From: Stentor roeselii
Lineage: Eukaryota; Ciliophora; Heterotrichea; Heterotrichida; Stentoridae
Reading direction: 5' to 3'
DNA: 64,000 bases
Assembly (NCBI GenBank): GCA_006503475.1
Contig: RSEH01000073.1
Coordinates: 107,961-171,960 of the forward strand
Part shown: one piece after another, positions 16,291 to 25,470 of the stretch
Layout: each line of letters begins with the position of its first letter
How positions within the stretch are numbered: the first letter of the stretch is position 1
Notes under the pieces: generated by a model
Told to the model about the DNA's origin: nothing
The model's input: only the letters and a program-made list of their open reading frames with translations
Databases searched by the model: none
Translations under genes and position numbers: made by a program

Positions 16291-19038
16291 ATGGGAACAG
16301 GCTGCATGAAGATGAAAAACTACCAACAACTCGAAAGCCGCGGCCCAGACACTTCAAACTACACAAGAGTTCCTAAAAAGGTAAAGCGAAACCAAGTCCT
16401 CGACGAAAACATGGCCCTAAAAGACACTAACGCAAAAAGACGTAAAAGTATCTTCAACCCGAACTACCAAGAAGCCGAAGCTGGACGAAAAGTAGAAAGT
16501 CCCGTTAAAACCGACGACGACAAATCAAAAATCATCACAGCCCTTAACAACCACTTCATCTTCACAAGTCTTACCGACGAGGACAAAGAAATGGTAGCAG
16601 AAGCGATGGAACTTTACGACTTTCCTCAAGATTCCGTCGTTTTTCTTCAAGACATGCCTTCAAAAAGCTACTATGTGGTAAAAGAAGGGACTTTAGAAGT
16701 AATCGTGAATAACAAGCGAGTTAACAAGATCCATGCAGGAGAAGGCTTCGGAGAACTTGCTTTACTTCAGGACAATCCACGTTCTGCCACTTTGAAGTGT
16801 TTAGAGCCGACGTTATTATGGGGAGTCGACCGAAACACCTTCCGCAAGGTGATTGAAGAGATGAACACTGCGATTTATGAGCAAAATAGACAGTTCTTGG
16901 AAAAAGTTACTCTTTTGACTAGCTTGAAAAGCCCTGAGAAGGACATTTTAGCTGCGAACCTGGTCAGTTACAAGTACCACCAGGACCAGAAAATCATTAC
17001 AGAAGGTGAAACAGGCAACCAGCTCTATATCATCAAGGAAGGCACAGTCATCGTCATGAGAGGCACCAACCCTGTCGCAGAGTACGGCCCGGGCAGCTAC
17101 TTTGGAGAATACGCGCTTCTCAACAACACTCCAAGAACAGCCACATGTGTCGCGAAGACTTTCGTGAAATGCATGTGTCTCAGTCGTGAGACTCTTCAAA
17201 AGGTCCTTAGTAACAAGTTGCAGAATATCATTGAAACTAACACGGTCATGGAAGCCATCAATAAAAGTGAAACACTTTCAATTTTAACTAAAGAACAAAA
17301 GGAAGCTATTATTAAAGATCTTCATGAAAAAAATTATAAAGGTGGAGATGTGGTTATACCTGTTGGAAGTCAGTGTAAGTCGAAGATTTATATTATTATC
17401 ACTGGAAGACTTCAATATGCGAAAGCTTCAACGATGTTGATTGATAAAGGGAATTGTGTTGGGGATGTTTATGTTACGAAAAGTCACGCGGAGGATTTGA
17501 AGTACGAAGATGACTTGATAGCTGCTGGGGATATGAAAATTGGAGAAATCACGAAATATCAGTTTGAAATTTCTATTAAGGGCAAGTATGAAGAAGTTAT
17601 AAAGGAAAATGCAGCTACCAATGTATTGAAAAAAGTAAGTCTTTTCAGTAGTCTTGAAGCAACGAAAATGAAAGACTTGTTTAATATGATTAAAAATGAG
17701 AAGTACAACCCTGATGAGATCATCTTGAGAGAAGGTAATCAAAGTAGCTTTGTTTATATCGTTAAAAGAGGACGAGTTGATGCTTTTAAAGCGGGAAACT
17801 TGGCGAAAACTATCACAAAACATAATTATTTCGGAGAAAGGACGTTTTTGAAGAAAGGAAGCAGTAATTACACATTTGTTGCTAATGGAAATGTTACTCT
17901 TTGGTGCATCTCTAATGCTGACTTCGAGTCACTTTCAACCAAGGAAATTCTTGAGTCTTTGATGTACAGATGCAAACTTGAGGATGAAGAAGTCGAACTT
18001 CACAATTTAATCGTTGTTAAACAACTTGGCAAGGGAATGTTCGCTAAGGTCTTTCTTGTTAAAACTGAATCCGGCGAGTATTATGCTTTAAAAGGCGTTT
18101 CTCGCAGAAAAATCAACAAATTCGCGATAAATGAACAGCTGATCGTAACTATTAAGTAGCTGGAAAAAAGGATACTCAGTCAAATTGATCACCATTTTAT
18201 TGTGAAACTTGTTAAATGCTTTAATGACCAGAAAAGAATCTACTTTCTGTTGGAATATGTGCATGGACTTGACTTGAGCTTGATTATGAGGTATGTTGGG
18301 TTGCTGTCTAATACTGATTCTCAGTTTTATATTGCTTCAATGATACTGATTCTTCAATATCTTCATGAAAGAGATATTATTTATCGAGACCTGAAACCCG
18401 ATAACATAATCGTCGACACAAAAGGCTACATAAAACTCGTCGACTTCGGCACAGCGAAAGTAATTCAAAGCCGAACCTACACCTTAGTAGGTTCTCCACA
18501 TTACGTAGCTCCCGAGGTGATAGTCGGTAAAGGTTACAACAAAATGGCAGACATTTGGAGTCTCGGAATCTGTCTCTATGAGTTCCTCTGCGGAAAAGTT
18601 CCTTTTGGCGAAGAAGAGTCTGACCCATACCGCATTTACGAAGAAATCTTAGAAAAAAATGTGGAATTTCCAGAAGGTACAGAAAGTATTGGCGAAATTG
18701 CACCAGCTTTCATTAAACAACTGCTCAATAAATTTCCTGAGTCAAGGTGTCCTGGATCTATTGAAAAAATGAAGAAACATGAATGGTTCTCAGGGTTTGA
18801 TTGGGAAAATTTAATACAGAAAGGGAAAGATATGAGCCCACCTTATAAACCGGATATTCCAGATATTCGGGATAATGATGATGAATTTGAAGATTTGGAT
18901 GAATCGCAAGCTCCTTGGGATAAACAACTTGATGAAGCTTCGAATAATACTTCTGATTCACTTCCTGAAGTCTTGGATACGGAAATCGAGGAGTATAAGA
19001 AAACAATTCCGTATAACTGGGACCAGCAGTTTGTTTAA
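16291..19038 (+). CDS. cGMP-dependent-type protein kinase with four CNB domains, two exons
   Basis: Exons 16291-18144 and 18160-19038 with one 15-nt intron give 910 aa. Four cyclic-nucleotide-binding domains lie at about 80-200, 200-320, 325-440 and 440-560. A and B have complete phosphate cassettes (FGELALLQDNPRSAT and FGEYALLNNTPRTAT; Thr after Arg in B favours cGMP). C is degenerate (VGDVYVTKSHAEDL), and D has FGERTFL but lacks the Arg. The AGC kinase domain (about 573-835) has GKGMFAKV, ALKGV, RDLKPDN, DFGTAK and VAPEV. The N-terminus MGTGCMKMK suggests myristoylation and palmitoylation. Four CNB domains in one chain with the kinase is the apicomplexan/ciliate PKG plan. Without splicing the gene appears as two broken halves. 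It starts 323 bp from the divergent cyclase and ends 17 bp before the next gene. Confidence 0.93.
18145..18159 (+). other. 15-nt intron of the kinase gene
   Basis: Reads GTAACTATTAAGTAG. It carries an in-frame TAG at its end. Removal joins NEQLI to LEKRILSQIDHHFIVKL, the expected start of the kinase alphaC region. Confidence 0.95.
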
Positions 19039-19055
19039 TAATATCTTTATTAATA

Positions 19056-20036
19056 ATGCAGGATTTTAGAAACTCAGAACTCATTTGCAAAATCACTCAT
19101 ATTCATCCTATACATACCTGGCCAAAATACAGAAGCTGCATGGAGTTTTCCGACAAGTTGATTTTACCTTACTCATTTTTACTTTTAATCCGTAGAGCCC
19201 ATCATCCTCTACCTCCCCTATTCAAGCTATACTCGTTAAAAAGTCAAGACTTTCTAATAGTAGGAGTTTTGAACTTTTCAGCTGACGAGAATCACGGCTT
19301 TTTCCCAAACTGGCTTCTAAAGCAACTAAGCTGGGAAAAATCAAATTCAAACGAACTAGTCCTCGAATTGCTTCCAGTGAGTAAAAACAACTTATACCCT
19401 TTTCCAGCTCTTCGCAGAATCGACTTATTCGTCGAAGCCTTCATCGATTACGAGTTATGTAAAAAAGCATTGATGGCTTACACGACTTTATCAAAGGGTG
19501 ACTGGTTGAAAATAATGATAGAAGAAAAGGTTTTTAAAGTTTACATTCTGGCTCTTCATCCAAAAAACAAATGTCTTGTAAAAGACACTCTTTTTGACTT
19601 GAATTTGAAAACTTTTCAACCGAAAGTCATTCAAAATCGAGAAAATTCACCGATTAAAATTGTTAGGAAGAATGAAAGAAGAATTTTAAGCCTTGATAGA
19701 ACTCGAGCACGATTTTCTGATATTAAAAGCAAGATTCAGGAACCTGGACCGTCTTTAGATAGTTTGCAGGCTATTCCTTCGGCTTATCGCGCTGAAAGAC
19801 AGATGAATTTGAGGTACTCCGCTTATAACTGGACACATAGTCCTCAGTTGGTGAGTAAACGGCAGGGAACTTGTCATAAGTCCAAGTTGGTTGATAAGGG
19901 AACTGAAAGTCTTGACTTGCAGCCTTGGGATCATGAAGAAGCCCATCCTGGGTTTAAGAATCGAGTTCATGCTAGTCAAACACCGCCTATGCCTTTGCTT
20001 AGTCCTTTGATCTGCTCTGTTGGCACTTATAAATAA
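19056..20036 (+). CDS. UFD1-like protein
   Basis: 326 aa, ATG to TAA. Residues 30-195 follow the UFD1 N-domain order: KLILPYSFLLLI, PPLFKLYSLKSQDFLIVGVL, NFSADENHGFFPNWLLKQL, LVLELLPVSKNNLYPFPALR, then a substrate-binding-like half with YTTLSKGDWLKIMIEEKVFKVYI. In other eukaryotes Ufd1 pairs with Npl4 as an adaptor for the Cdc48/p97 ATPase in extracting ubiquitylated proteins. The C-terminal 130 residues are basic and probably disordered, as in Ufd1. It starts 17 bp after the kinase stop. A divergent paralogue rather than the canonical Ufd1 is possible. Confidence 0.75.
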   Translation: MQDFRNSELICKITHIHPIHTWPKYRSCMEFSDKLILPYSFLLLIRRAHHPLPPLFKLYSLKSQDFLIVGVLNFSADENHGFFPNWLLKQLSWEKSNSNELVLELLPVSKNNLYPFPALRRIDLFVEAFIDYELCKKALMAYTTLSKGDWLKIMIEEKVFKVYILALHPKNKCLVKDTLFDLNLKTFQPKVIQNRENSPIKIVRKNERRILSLDRTRARFSDIKSKIQEPGPSLDSLQAIPSAYRAERQMNLRYSAYNWTHSPQLVSKRQGTCHKSKLVDKGTESLDLQPWDHEEAHPGFKNRVHASQTPPMPLLSPLICSVGTYK

Positions 20037-20150
20037 ACAAGCTTTATATCGATCTAAAAATAATAACTAAAAACCACTATAAATAAAATCATAAAAAAAT
20101 ATTCTCACTTCTAAATAAAATCCTAAACCTAATCCACAAACCAGTAAAAA

Positions 20151-21218
20151 TTATATATTAAATTTCCAAGAACTCGGTAAAGGTAAACTCGCAAGTTCAA
20201 GAACTTCAGGTAGATCCTTAAAAGCTTTTTCAAGTTCATCAACAGCAACAACAACTTTAGGATATAACTTGAGAGTAGTTTTAGCATGTCCTTCAAGCTT
20301 AACAATTCCAGCAGCAGCAAGATTATCAATCATATCAACAAACTCTTTCAAAGGAAGTCCTTCCCCTCCTTCCTTGCTACAAACTTTCTTATAAGCAGAG
20401 TGCATTTGAGTAGTAGTCAAGTGATGTTCCGAGAGTTTCTTACAAATCATAACAGCTCCTTTATTCATATACGGCAATTCAGTTAAAATCTTGAAAGAAG
20501 TATGCCAATTTGTAGTACTTTTAATAGTAGACAACAGTGAAATCTTGCCATTATCAATCGAATTCTTACAAATCCCTAAAGCCCTTCGAGCATCTCCAAT
20601 CTTTTCAACTTGAGTGGCGCAGACCTCCAAAGCGACTCCATCACTTTGATCTCCATAAATCTGTTGAATTATTTCAAGAATCTCTGATTTCGTATAAGGA
20701 GGAAAGATTTTTATCTCAGGGACACATCCGCGCTTTTCAAGTTGAGGTAAAAAAATATCAGGCAAGTCAACCAAATTCGAAATTCCAATAAGATAAACAT
20801 TTTTGTAGTTAAAAGGCAAGGCAAAAATCTCTGTAATCATTTCTTTATTACATCTTGTGATGAGATTTTCAAATTCATCGATGACTACCACCAAGGGTTT
20901 TCTTATCTCCGCGAAAAATTCAAGTACGTCATTTTGAAGAGATCTAGAAACTTGTAGATTAAGAGCCTTATGAAGGACTTTCCAGATATCAGGAGTTTTA
21001 GTGACTTGCATTCCATTAATCTCTACAATTTTACTGAATTTTCTATTATATGCTTTTCGTCTTCGAATTTCTTTTATCACTTTTTCCACAGTGAAAGTCT
21101 TCCCTGTGCCTGGCTTTCCACAGAGGTAGAGACTGACAGGTTCTTTATTTTTCGCAAGGAGTTTATCAAGGATATCTTCGAAATAGCTCTCTCGCGCTAT
21201 TATTTTAGATCCCTCCAT
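20151..21218 (-). CDS. ORC1/CDC6-like AAA+ ATPase
   Basis: 355 aa, ATG to TAA. Walker A GKPGTGKT near residue 34, Walker B VVVIDEFE near 110, sensor 1 IGISN near 150, LEKRG arginine-finger region and sensor 2 GDARRAL near 210 occur in the order typical of ORC1/CDC6 initiator ATPases. The last ~110 residues would be the winged-helix region. No BAH domain is present, and the short length fits CDC6 better than ORC1. The protein would help load MCM helicase at replication origins. It lies 13 bp downstream of the Spc24-like gene on the same strand. Confidence 0.88.
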   Translation of the reverse strand: MEGSKIIARESYFEDILDKLLAKNKEPVSLYLCGKPGTGKTFTVEKVIKEIRRRKAYNRKFSKIVEINGMQVTKTPDIWKVLHKALNLQVSRSLQNDVLEFFAEIRKPLVVVIDEFENLITRCNKEMITEIFALPFNYKNVYLIGISNLVDLPDIFLPQLEKRGCVPEIKIFPPYTKSEILEIIQQIYGDQSDGVALEVCATQVEKIGDARRALGICKNSIDNGKISLLSTIKSTTNWHTSFKILTELPYMNKGAVMICKKLSEHHLTTTQMHSAYKKVCSKEGGEGLPLKEFVDMIDNLAAAGIVKLEGHAKTTLKLYPKVVVAVDELEKAFKDLPEVLELASLPLPSSWKFNI

Positions 21219-21231
21219 TTATATATTTGAT

Positions 21232-21705
21232 TTAAAGCATTTCCCATAGGGTGTTGATTTGTTCGAATACTTCCAAGTCCCCCAGGTCGAATTCCCGTTC
21301 TTCAGGAAGGATTCGCCCTTTGCATCTATCTTTGCTCCACTCAATGCGAGTTAAAAGTTCATAAAGCATTATTTTTCGCTTTGCGTAAGAAATTACCTTT
21401 TTTTGATAGTCCAACTCGTCTTGAAGTTCTTTTTCAGAATAGATGAAATAGCTGGAGTCGTTATCGGCTTGTTTTTCTATTGCAAGTGCTGCTTGTTTTA
21501 ACTTTTGCTTTTCTTTTGTGGTTTTTTGGTGCTGGTCTTGGATTTTTTCGAATTGTTTTTTTAGGTTTTGAAGTTCTAAGTTGTTTTTTGATATTGTTGA
21601 GTTGAAATCGTCTTCGAGTTCTAAGAGAAAGTCTCCTACGACTAGTGGAAGCTCGTCTAGGATTTCTTCACAGCCGAGGGCTGAACCGATGTCTTCATAG
21701 TTCAT
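21232..21705 (-). CDS. Small coiled-coil protein resembling kinetochore subunit Spc24
   Basis: 157 aa, ATG to TAA. Residues 30-110 form a coiled coil. The C-terminal end KIMLYELLTRIEWSKDRCKG followed by FDLGDLEVFEQINTLWEML matches the pattern of the Spc24 globular domain (LYxxITxIxWD...xxKG...F..NxLWxxI). In other eukaryotes Spc24 pairs with Spc25 in the Ndc80 complex that links kinetochores to microtubules. Spc24 sequences diverge strongly, so this rests on a short motif and the matching length. The neighbouring CDC6-like gene is also a cell-cycle gene. Confidence 0.5.
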   Translation of the reverse strand: MNYEDIGSALGCEEILDELPLVVGDFLLELEDDFNSTISKNNLELQNLKKQFEKIQDQHQKTTKEKQKLKQAALAIEKQADNDSSYFIYSEKELQDELDYQKKVISYAKRKIMLYELLTRIEWSKDRCKGRILPEEREFDLGDLEVFEQINTLWEML

Positions 21706-23244
21706 TTTGAATAAAATATGAAAATGATGTTGGGAACTTTAGGATTTTTATGAGATTTTAAAGGGTTTTCTGAGATTTTTTAATTTGAGAGGGTTGGATT
21801 TGGAGGAGAGATTTATTGATTGAGAGGATTTAAATGTTGAAGATGAATTATTTGGGGTAAGTATTTTGTTAAGTGATTAGATATAATCTTGTTTATTTGA
21901 TTAATTTGTAGAATTTAATTATCTTAACCAATTGAATATTATAGTTTGATTTGAATAATTTATAGAATTAATTATATGAACGACTTTATTATTATATTTA
22001 ATTAGAAGATACTTTATAATCTCTATTTTGCTTTATTAGATCTTATAATTTCTATAATAGAGTATAAAAAAATTATTGTCGATGCTGAATGTGATCTAGT
22101 TGATTAAAGCTTTTTTTGATTTTACTTCAAATGATTCAAAGAAAATAGGTGGATTTTTGAAAAGGAATTTTTTAATTCTACCTTAAAATCATTCTCTGCT
22201 TGTAATTCTGGATGTTGGAATGCTCCAGTGTTGATCCTTTTTAACTTTCTTTGACTCAGAAAATGATTAAAACAGAAAATGCTTCTATTATAAGAGTAAT
22301 TATTTATTCTACTTCGAAATCGTGTTCAAAATGCAAGACTGGGTACCGATTATGGTTTGCTTCAAATGGTCTATGTTTTACCTCTTCCCTCGAATTATTA
22401 TTTGTTTACATTATAATCTGAGAACTAATCAGCGAGAATCAAGATTTCAAGTTCAATTCCTTGGGATGGACCCTATGATATTTAAACTGTCTTTTGCTGC
22501 CATTTGTAATTCAAGAAAAGGGATATGGCATAACTTAACTCATTGATTTAATTCTACACGAGGGCCAAGTGATTTGAAGACTTGTGACAATCAACAAATT
22601 ATTTCTCTAGGTATTAATGTCAATTTGAAGGCAATTTAATATAAAATCGTATGAAAATTCTTTGTTGAATCTGGAAACTATTATAGAAATCCTCGATTGT
22701 AAATTTCAACCTTATGTGTAATTTGTAAATCTACCAATTTATTAATCTGGATTTCGTCTATATAATATTGTCTTATTGAGTTAAAGTATTTAAACTATGG
22801 CAAGACTCTTAATCAAGACCACGAGTATTTGAAACTAGACAGAATCATGAAGTCTTAAAGAACAGATATTATTTCATTAGTAGATAAATTTCAAAAAATG
22901 TCATAGTCGAGTTTGTAAAGATTAAATATTTTTTCTAATAAGATTTTCAAGGTGCCAAAACTTGGAGCTTTCTAAAGCTTCTGTTTAAATTAAAGAACTT
23001 AAACATTACTACTTCAGATTAGTCATGCGAAAAATTATCATACAAGTAATATTTCATCTTATTTAACTATTTTAATATAATTGAAGTATAATCTTGCAGT
23101 AAAATGTTGCAGTAAAATATTATTAGACCATTTAGATGAATCCGCTGAGATACATCAAATCAAATAAATTTTTAAAGCTAAAAAAGTTTGTGAATTTTAA
23201 CAAAATAATCTAAAATTATAAAGAATTAACTCGTATCTATATTC
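21706..23244. other. Long AT-rich spacer
   Basis: About 1.5 kb without an intact gene, stop-rich in all frames, apart from the short coding-like relics listed separately near 22170-22640. Confidence 0.6.
22170..22640 (+). pseudogene. Possible relic of a cysteine-rich surface protein
   Basis: Broken plus-strand fragments read like cysteine-rich repeats: SFSACNSGCWNAPVL near 22180, CSKCKTGYRLWFASNGLCF near 22325-22385, then DLKTCDNQQIISLGINVN near 22570. They resemble the Cys-rich modules of the giant receptor at 25471-33126 in style only. Frames change between fragments and stops intervene. The call is a weak inference. Confidence 0.3.
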
Positions 23245-24392
23245 TTAGAGGACCCAGGCTTGAATTCTGTTAGACCTATTCGAATTTCTATTCTGTACAC
23301 TTCTCGCTGGAATAACTTCATAAGGATTTGCTTTGCAAATAGGGCAATTCTTTTGTCTGCCCAGCCATTCAGTAATACACTCAGAATGAAAGATATGTTT
23401 GCAGTGAAGTTTTATCACTAGACAAGTTATAAGGCTAAATAATTTTACCTTTCAAAGCATATGATGCACTGAGGGTCATCCTTATCGCCGACTTCGACCA
23501 TTGAGGACTTGAAATTTACTGGTTTTAATAAATTTCTTCGATTTTCTTCATTTCTTCGATTTTCTTCATTTCTTCGATTTTCTTCATTTCTTCGATACTC
23601 TTCATTTCTTCGATTAATCTCATTTCTTCGATTGATTTCAATGATTCTTCTCCTTTCATACTCTATTGATTCACTCATATCAAGAAAACTTGCACAACCC
23701 TTCCAAATTTTCCAGCTCAAACAACTACCAAGGCCAAGGCAGAATAGCAGAGATAAACTAAGTCCAACTATTTCGGCTACTTCAGAACTACTACCCTCAT
23801 CACTGTTATCTTCTTTCCATACAATATCCAAACCAGCGTATTGAACAGGATTGTTAAATGTATAATAAACTGCAGAGAAATAGTTTGTATTATTCAAGCT
23901 AAAATTTTTAAAGTCTTCGAAATTTGACTCATCAATTATTATCTCTTCAGTTTTCCAGAAAGAGTTTGGTTCGAATTCTAAAGGCAGCAAGTAAGTTGAA
24001 ATAATCAACTTTCCAATGGAACCTGATGAAAATTTAACCTTTAGGACGTAAAAACTTTTTTCCTTGTCTCGTAAGTCGACTGCCCAGGAACAGATTTCGG
24101 AATTTTTTAAATTTTTCAATGAAAGATTATCGTCGTCTGCATCGTAAATTAAATTTTTGCATTTTGAACTTCTTTTGCAAGATTGTTTTGAATTTTGAAG
24201 AGTTTCTTGTGGGTTTAATGAGGGGTGGGACTGGCATTTTATGTCTTCTGTGTGATATGTTGTGTTGATTGCTGAGGAGCAAGGGTTTCTGTTGGAATAT
24301 TACTGAAGAAATAAAATTTCTCCTGCTGAACACGCCTTGCAGATGTCGAGGCAAGCTTCTGAAAATGAGGAATAAAGCAAAAAATAGAGCAT
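23245..24392 (-). CDS. Single-pass membrane RING-H2 E3 ligase, three exons
   Basis: Exons 24392-24304, 24288-23449 and 23434-23245 give 372 aa. It starts MLYFLLYSSFSEA (signal-peptide-like), then a Cys-containing ectodomain to about 195, one transmembrane helix (EIVGLSLSLLFCLGLGSCLS), a cytosolic linker of six RRNEEN-type repeats (about 247-283) and a RING-H2 finger at about 304-345. The finger reads CIICFESLITC...LHCKHIFHSECITEW...NCPIC, with C3H2C3 spacing formed only after splicing. Membrane RING-H2 proteins ubiquitylate substrates at membranes; the target is unknown. The second intron is 14 nt, shorter than the others here. Without splicing the gene looks like a pseudogene. An intronic sequencing error cannot be excluded, but the frame is consistent. 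Confidence 0.82.
23435..23448 (-). other. 14-nt intron 2 of the membrane RING gene
   Basis: On the minus strand it reads GTAAAATTATTTAG, with an in-frame TAA. Removing exactly these 14 nt joins CIICFE to SLITC and the zinc ligands that follow. No 15- or 16-nt GT-AG alternative is present. Confidence 0.75.
23533..23640. repeat. 18-bp coding tandem repeat, six copies
   Basis: Unit TTTCTTCGATTTTCTTCA on the plus strand; three identical copies followed by three diverged ones. On the minus strand it encodes the charged RRNEEN/RRNEIN linker of the membrane RING protein, so copy number changes by whole codons. Confidence 0.9.
24289..24303 (-). other. 15-nt intron 1 of the membrane RING gene
   Basis: On the minus strand it reads GTAATATTCCAACAG and contains an in-frame TAA. 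Removal joins GEILFLQ to NPCSSAINTTYH. Confidence 0.85.
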
Positions 24393-25470
24393 TTATAAAA
24401 AGAGTTGTTTGGAATGTGATGGATTTTTCAAGGGGATTTTATCAAGAGAAAGGGAAATCAAAGGTTGTTTTATGATTTTATAACGGCAGGGTCTTTTTTA
24501 AGGAATTTAACAAAAATTAGAGCATTTCCACTGAATTATAAGGAAGTATGGAAAATTGATTTTTTATAGAATTTTTAAGTTTAGATGATTTCTTTATTTT
24601 TTTAAAATTATAGTTCAACTTATTATGTAATATGAGATAAACTTTAAATAAATGTGTAAATATTCTCATTTTGATTAATATCTTTTGGTAAATCTGAATC
24701 TAATAATTGGTGATAAAGTAAGCATCAATTTTGCTTAATATTTCTTTGATATCTGGCCAAATGATTATTATCACGAGTCTAAAGTAAGAGAAGGTATTTT
24801 ATATCAGAAATGAATATTCTTTGTATTTGATTAAAATTTTATCAGGAAGATCTTTTTCAAAATTTTTTATGCCGAACAATATTCCGTATTTATAAGCTAA
24901 TCTAAGTTGCACGAGAAACCTTTCTAAATAAATTTATACATACAGAGGATATTTATGCCAGGTAATTGTAAATATAAGAGAAATATTAAGTTTAAAGTTG
25001 GATGTCTTAGAAAATCTATTTTCTAATTACAATATATCAAGTATGCATACACATCAATATCATTATTTTTGATTAGAGATGCATAAGTAAATTAATAATT
25101 TATTTTAGCTAGATGATTTATAAATAATTGAGAAATATTTTATTTTGATATGAAAACTGAAAAAATAATCTAGTTAAGGTGAAAAAAATGATGATTGATT
25201 CTTCATTTCTTCTGTTCGATAAAAATCCTTTATTATCCAAGATTTTTTCTGATTTATAGTAATTCTATCAATAAAATAAATTATGTATTCAACCATATTA
25301 AAAATTATAGAGAAAGTGATAAATGTACAATATTCCAGTAAAAACCTCTTTGAATAAAGATAAATCAACTAAAACAAATAAAAATCTATATCATCAAAAC
25401 CTCAATAAAATTAATTATAAAAACGAATTCTATCACAGCTCTATAATAAAAAATTCAAATATCTAATAAA
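24393..25470. other. AT-rich intergenic region
   Basis: About 1.1 kb between divergent genes. No coding pattern, RNA gene or repeat seen. It should contain the start sites of both flanking genes. Confidence 0.6.

Noticed and set aside
16291-19038. Two separate genes: a CNB-only regulatory protein and a truncated kinase starting at 18202
   Set aside because: A 15-nt GT-AG intron exactly covers the stop, and its removal restores the kinase N-lobe.
23245-24392. Pseudogene call because of in-frame stops at 24300 and 23445
   Set aside because: Both stops fall in short GT-AG introns. Splicing yields an ATG, a signal peptide, a TM helix and a complete RING finger.
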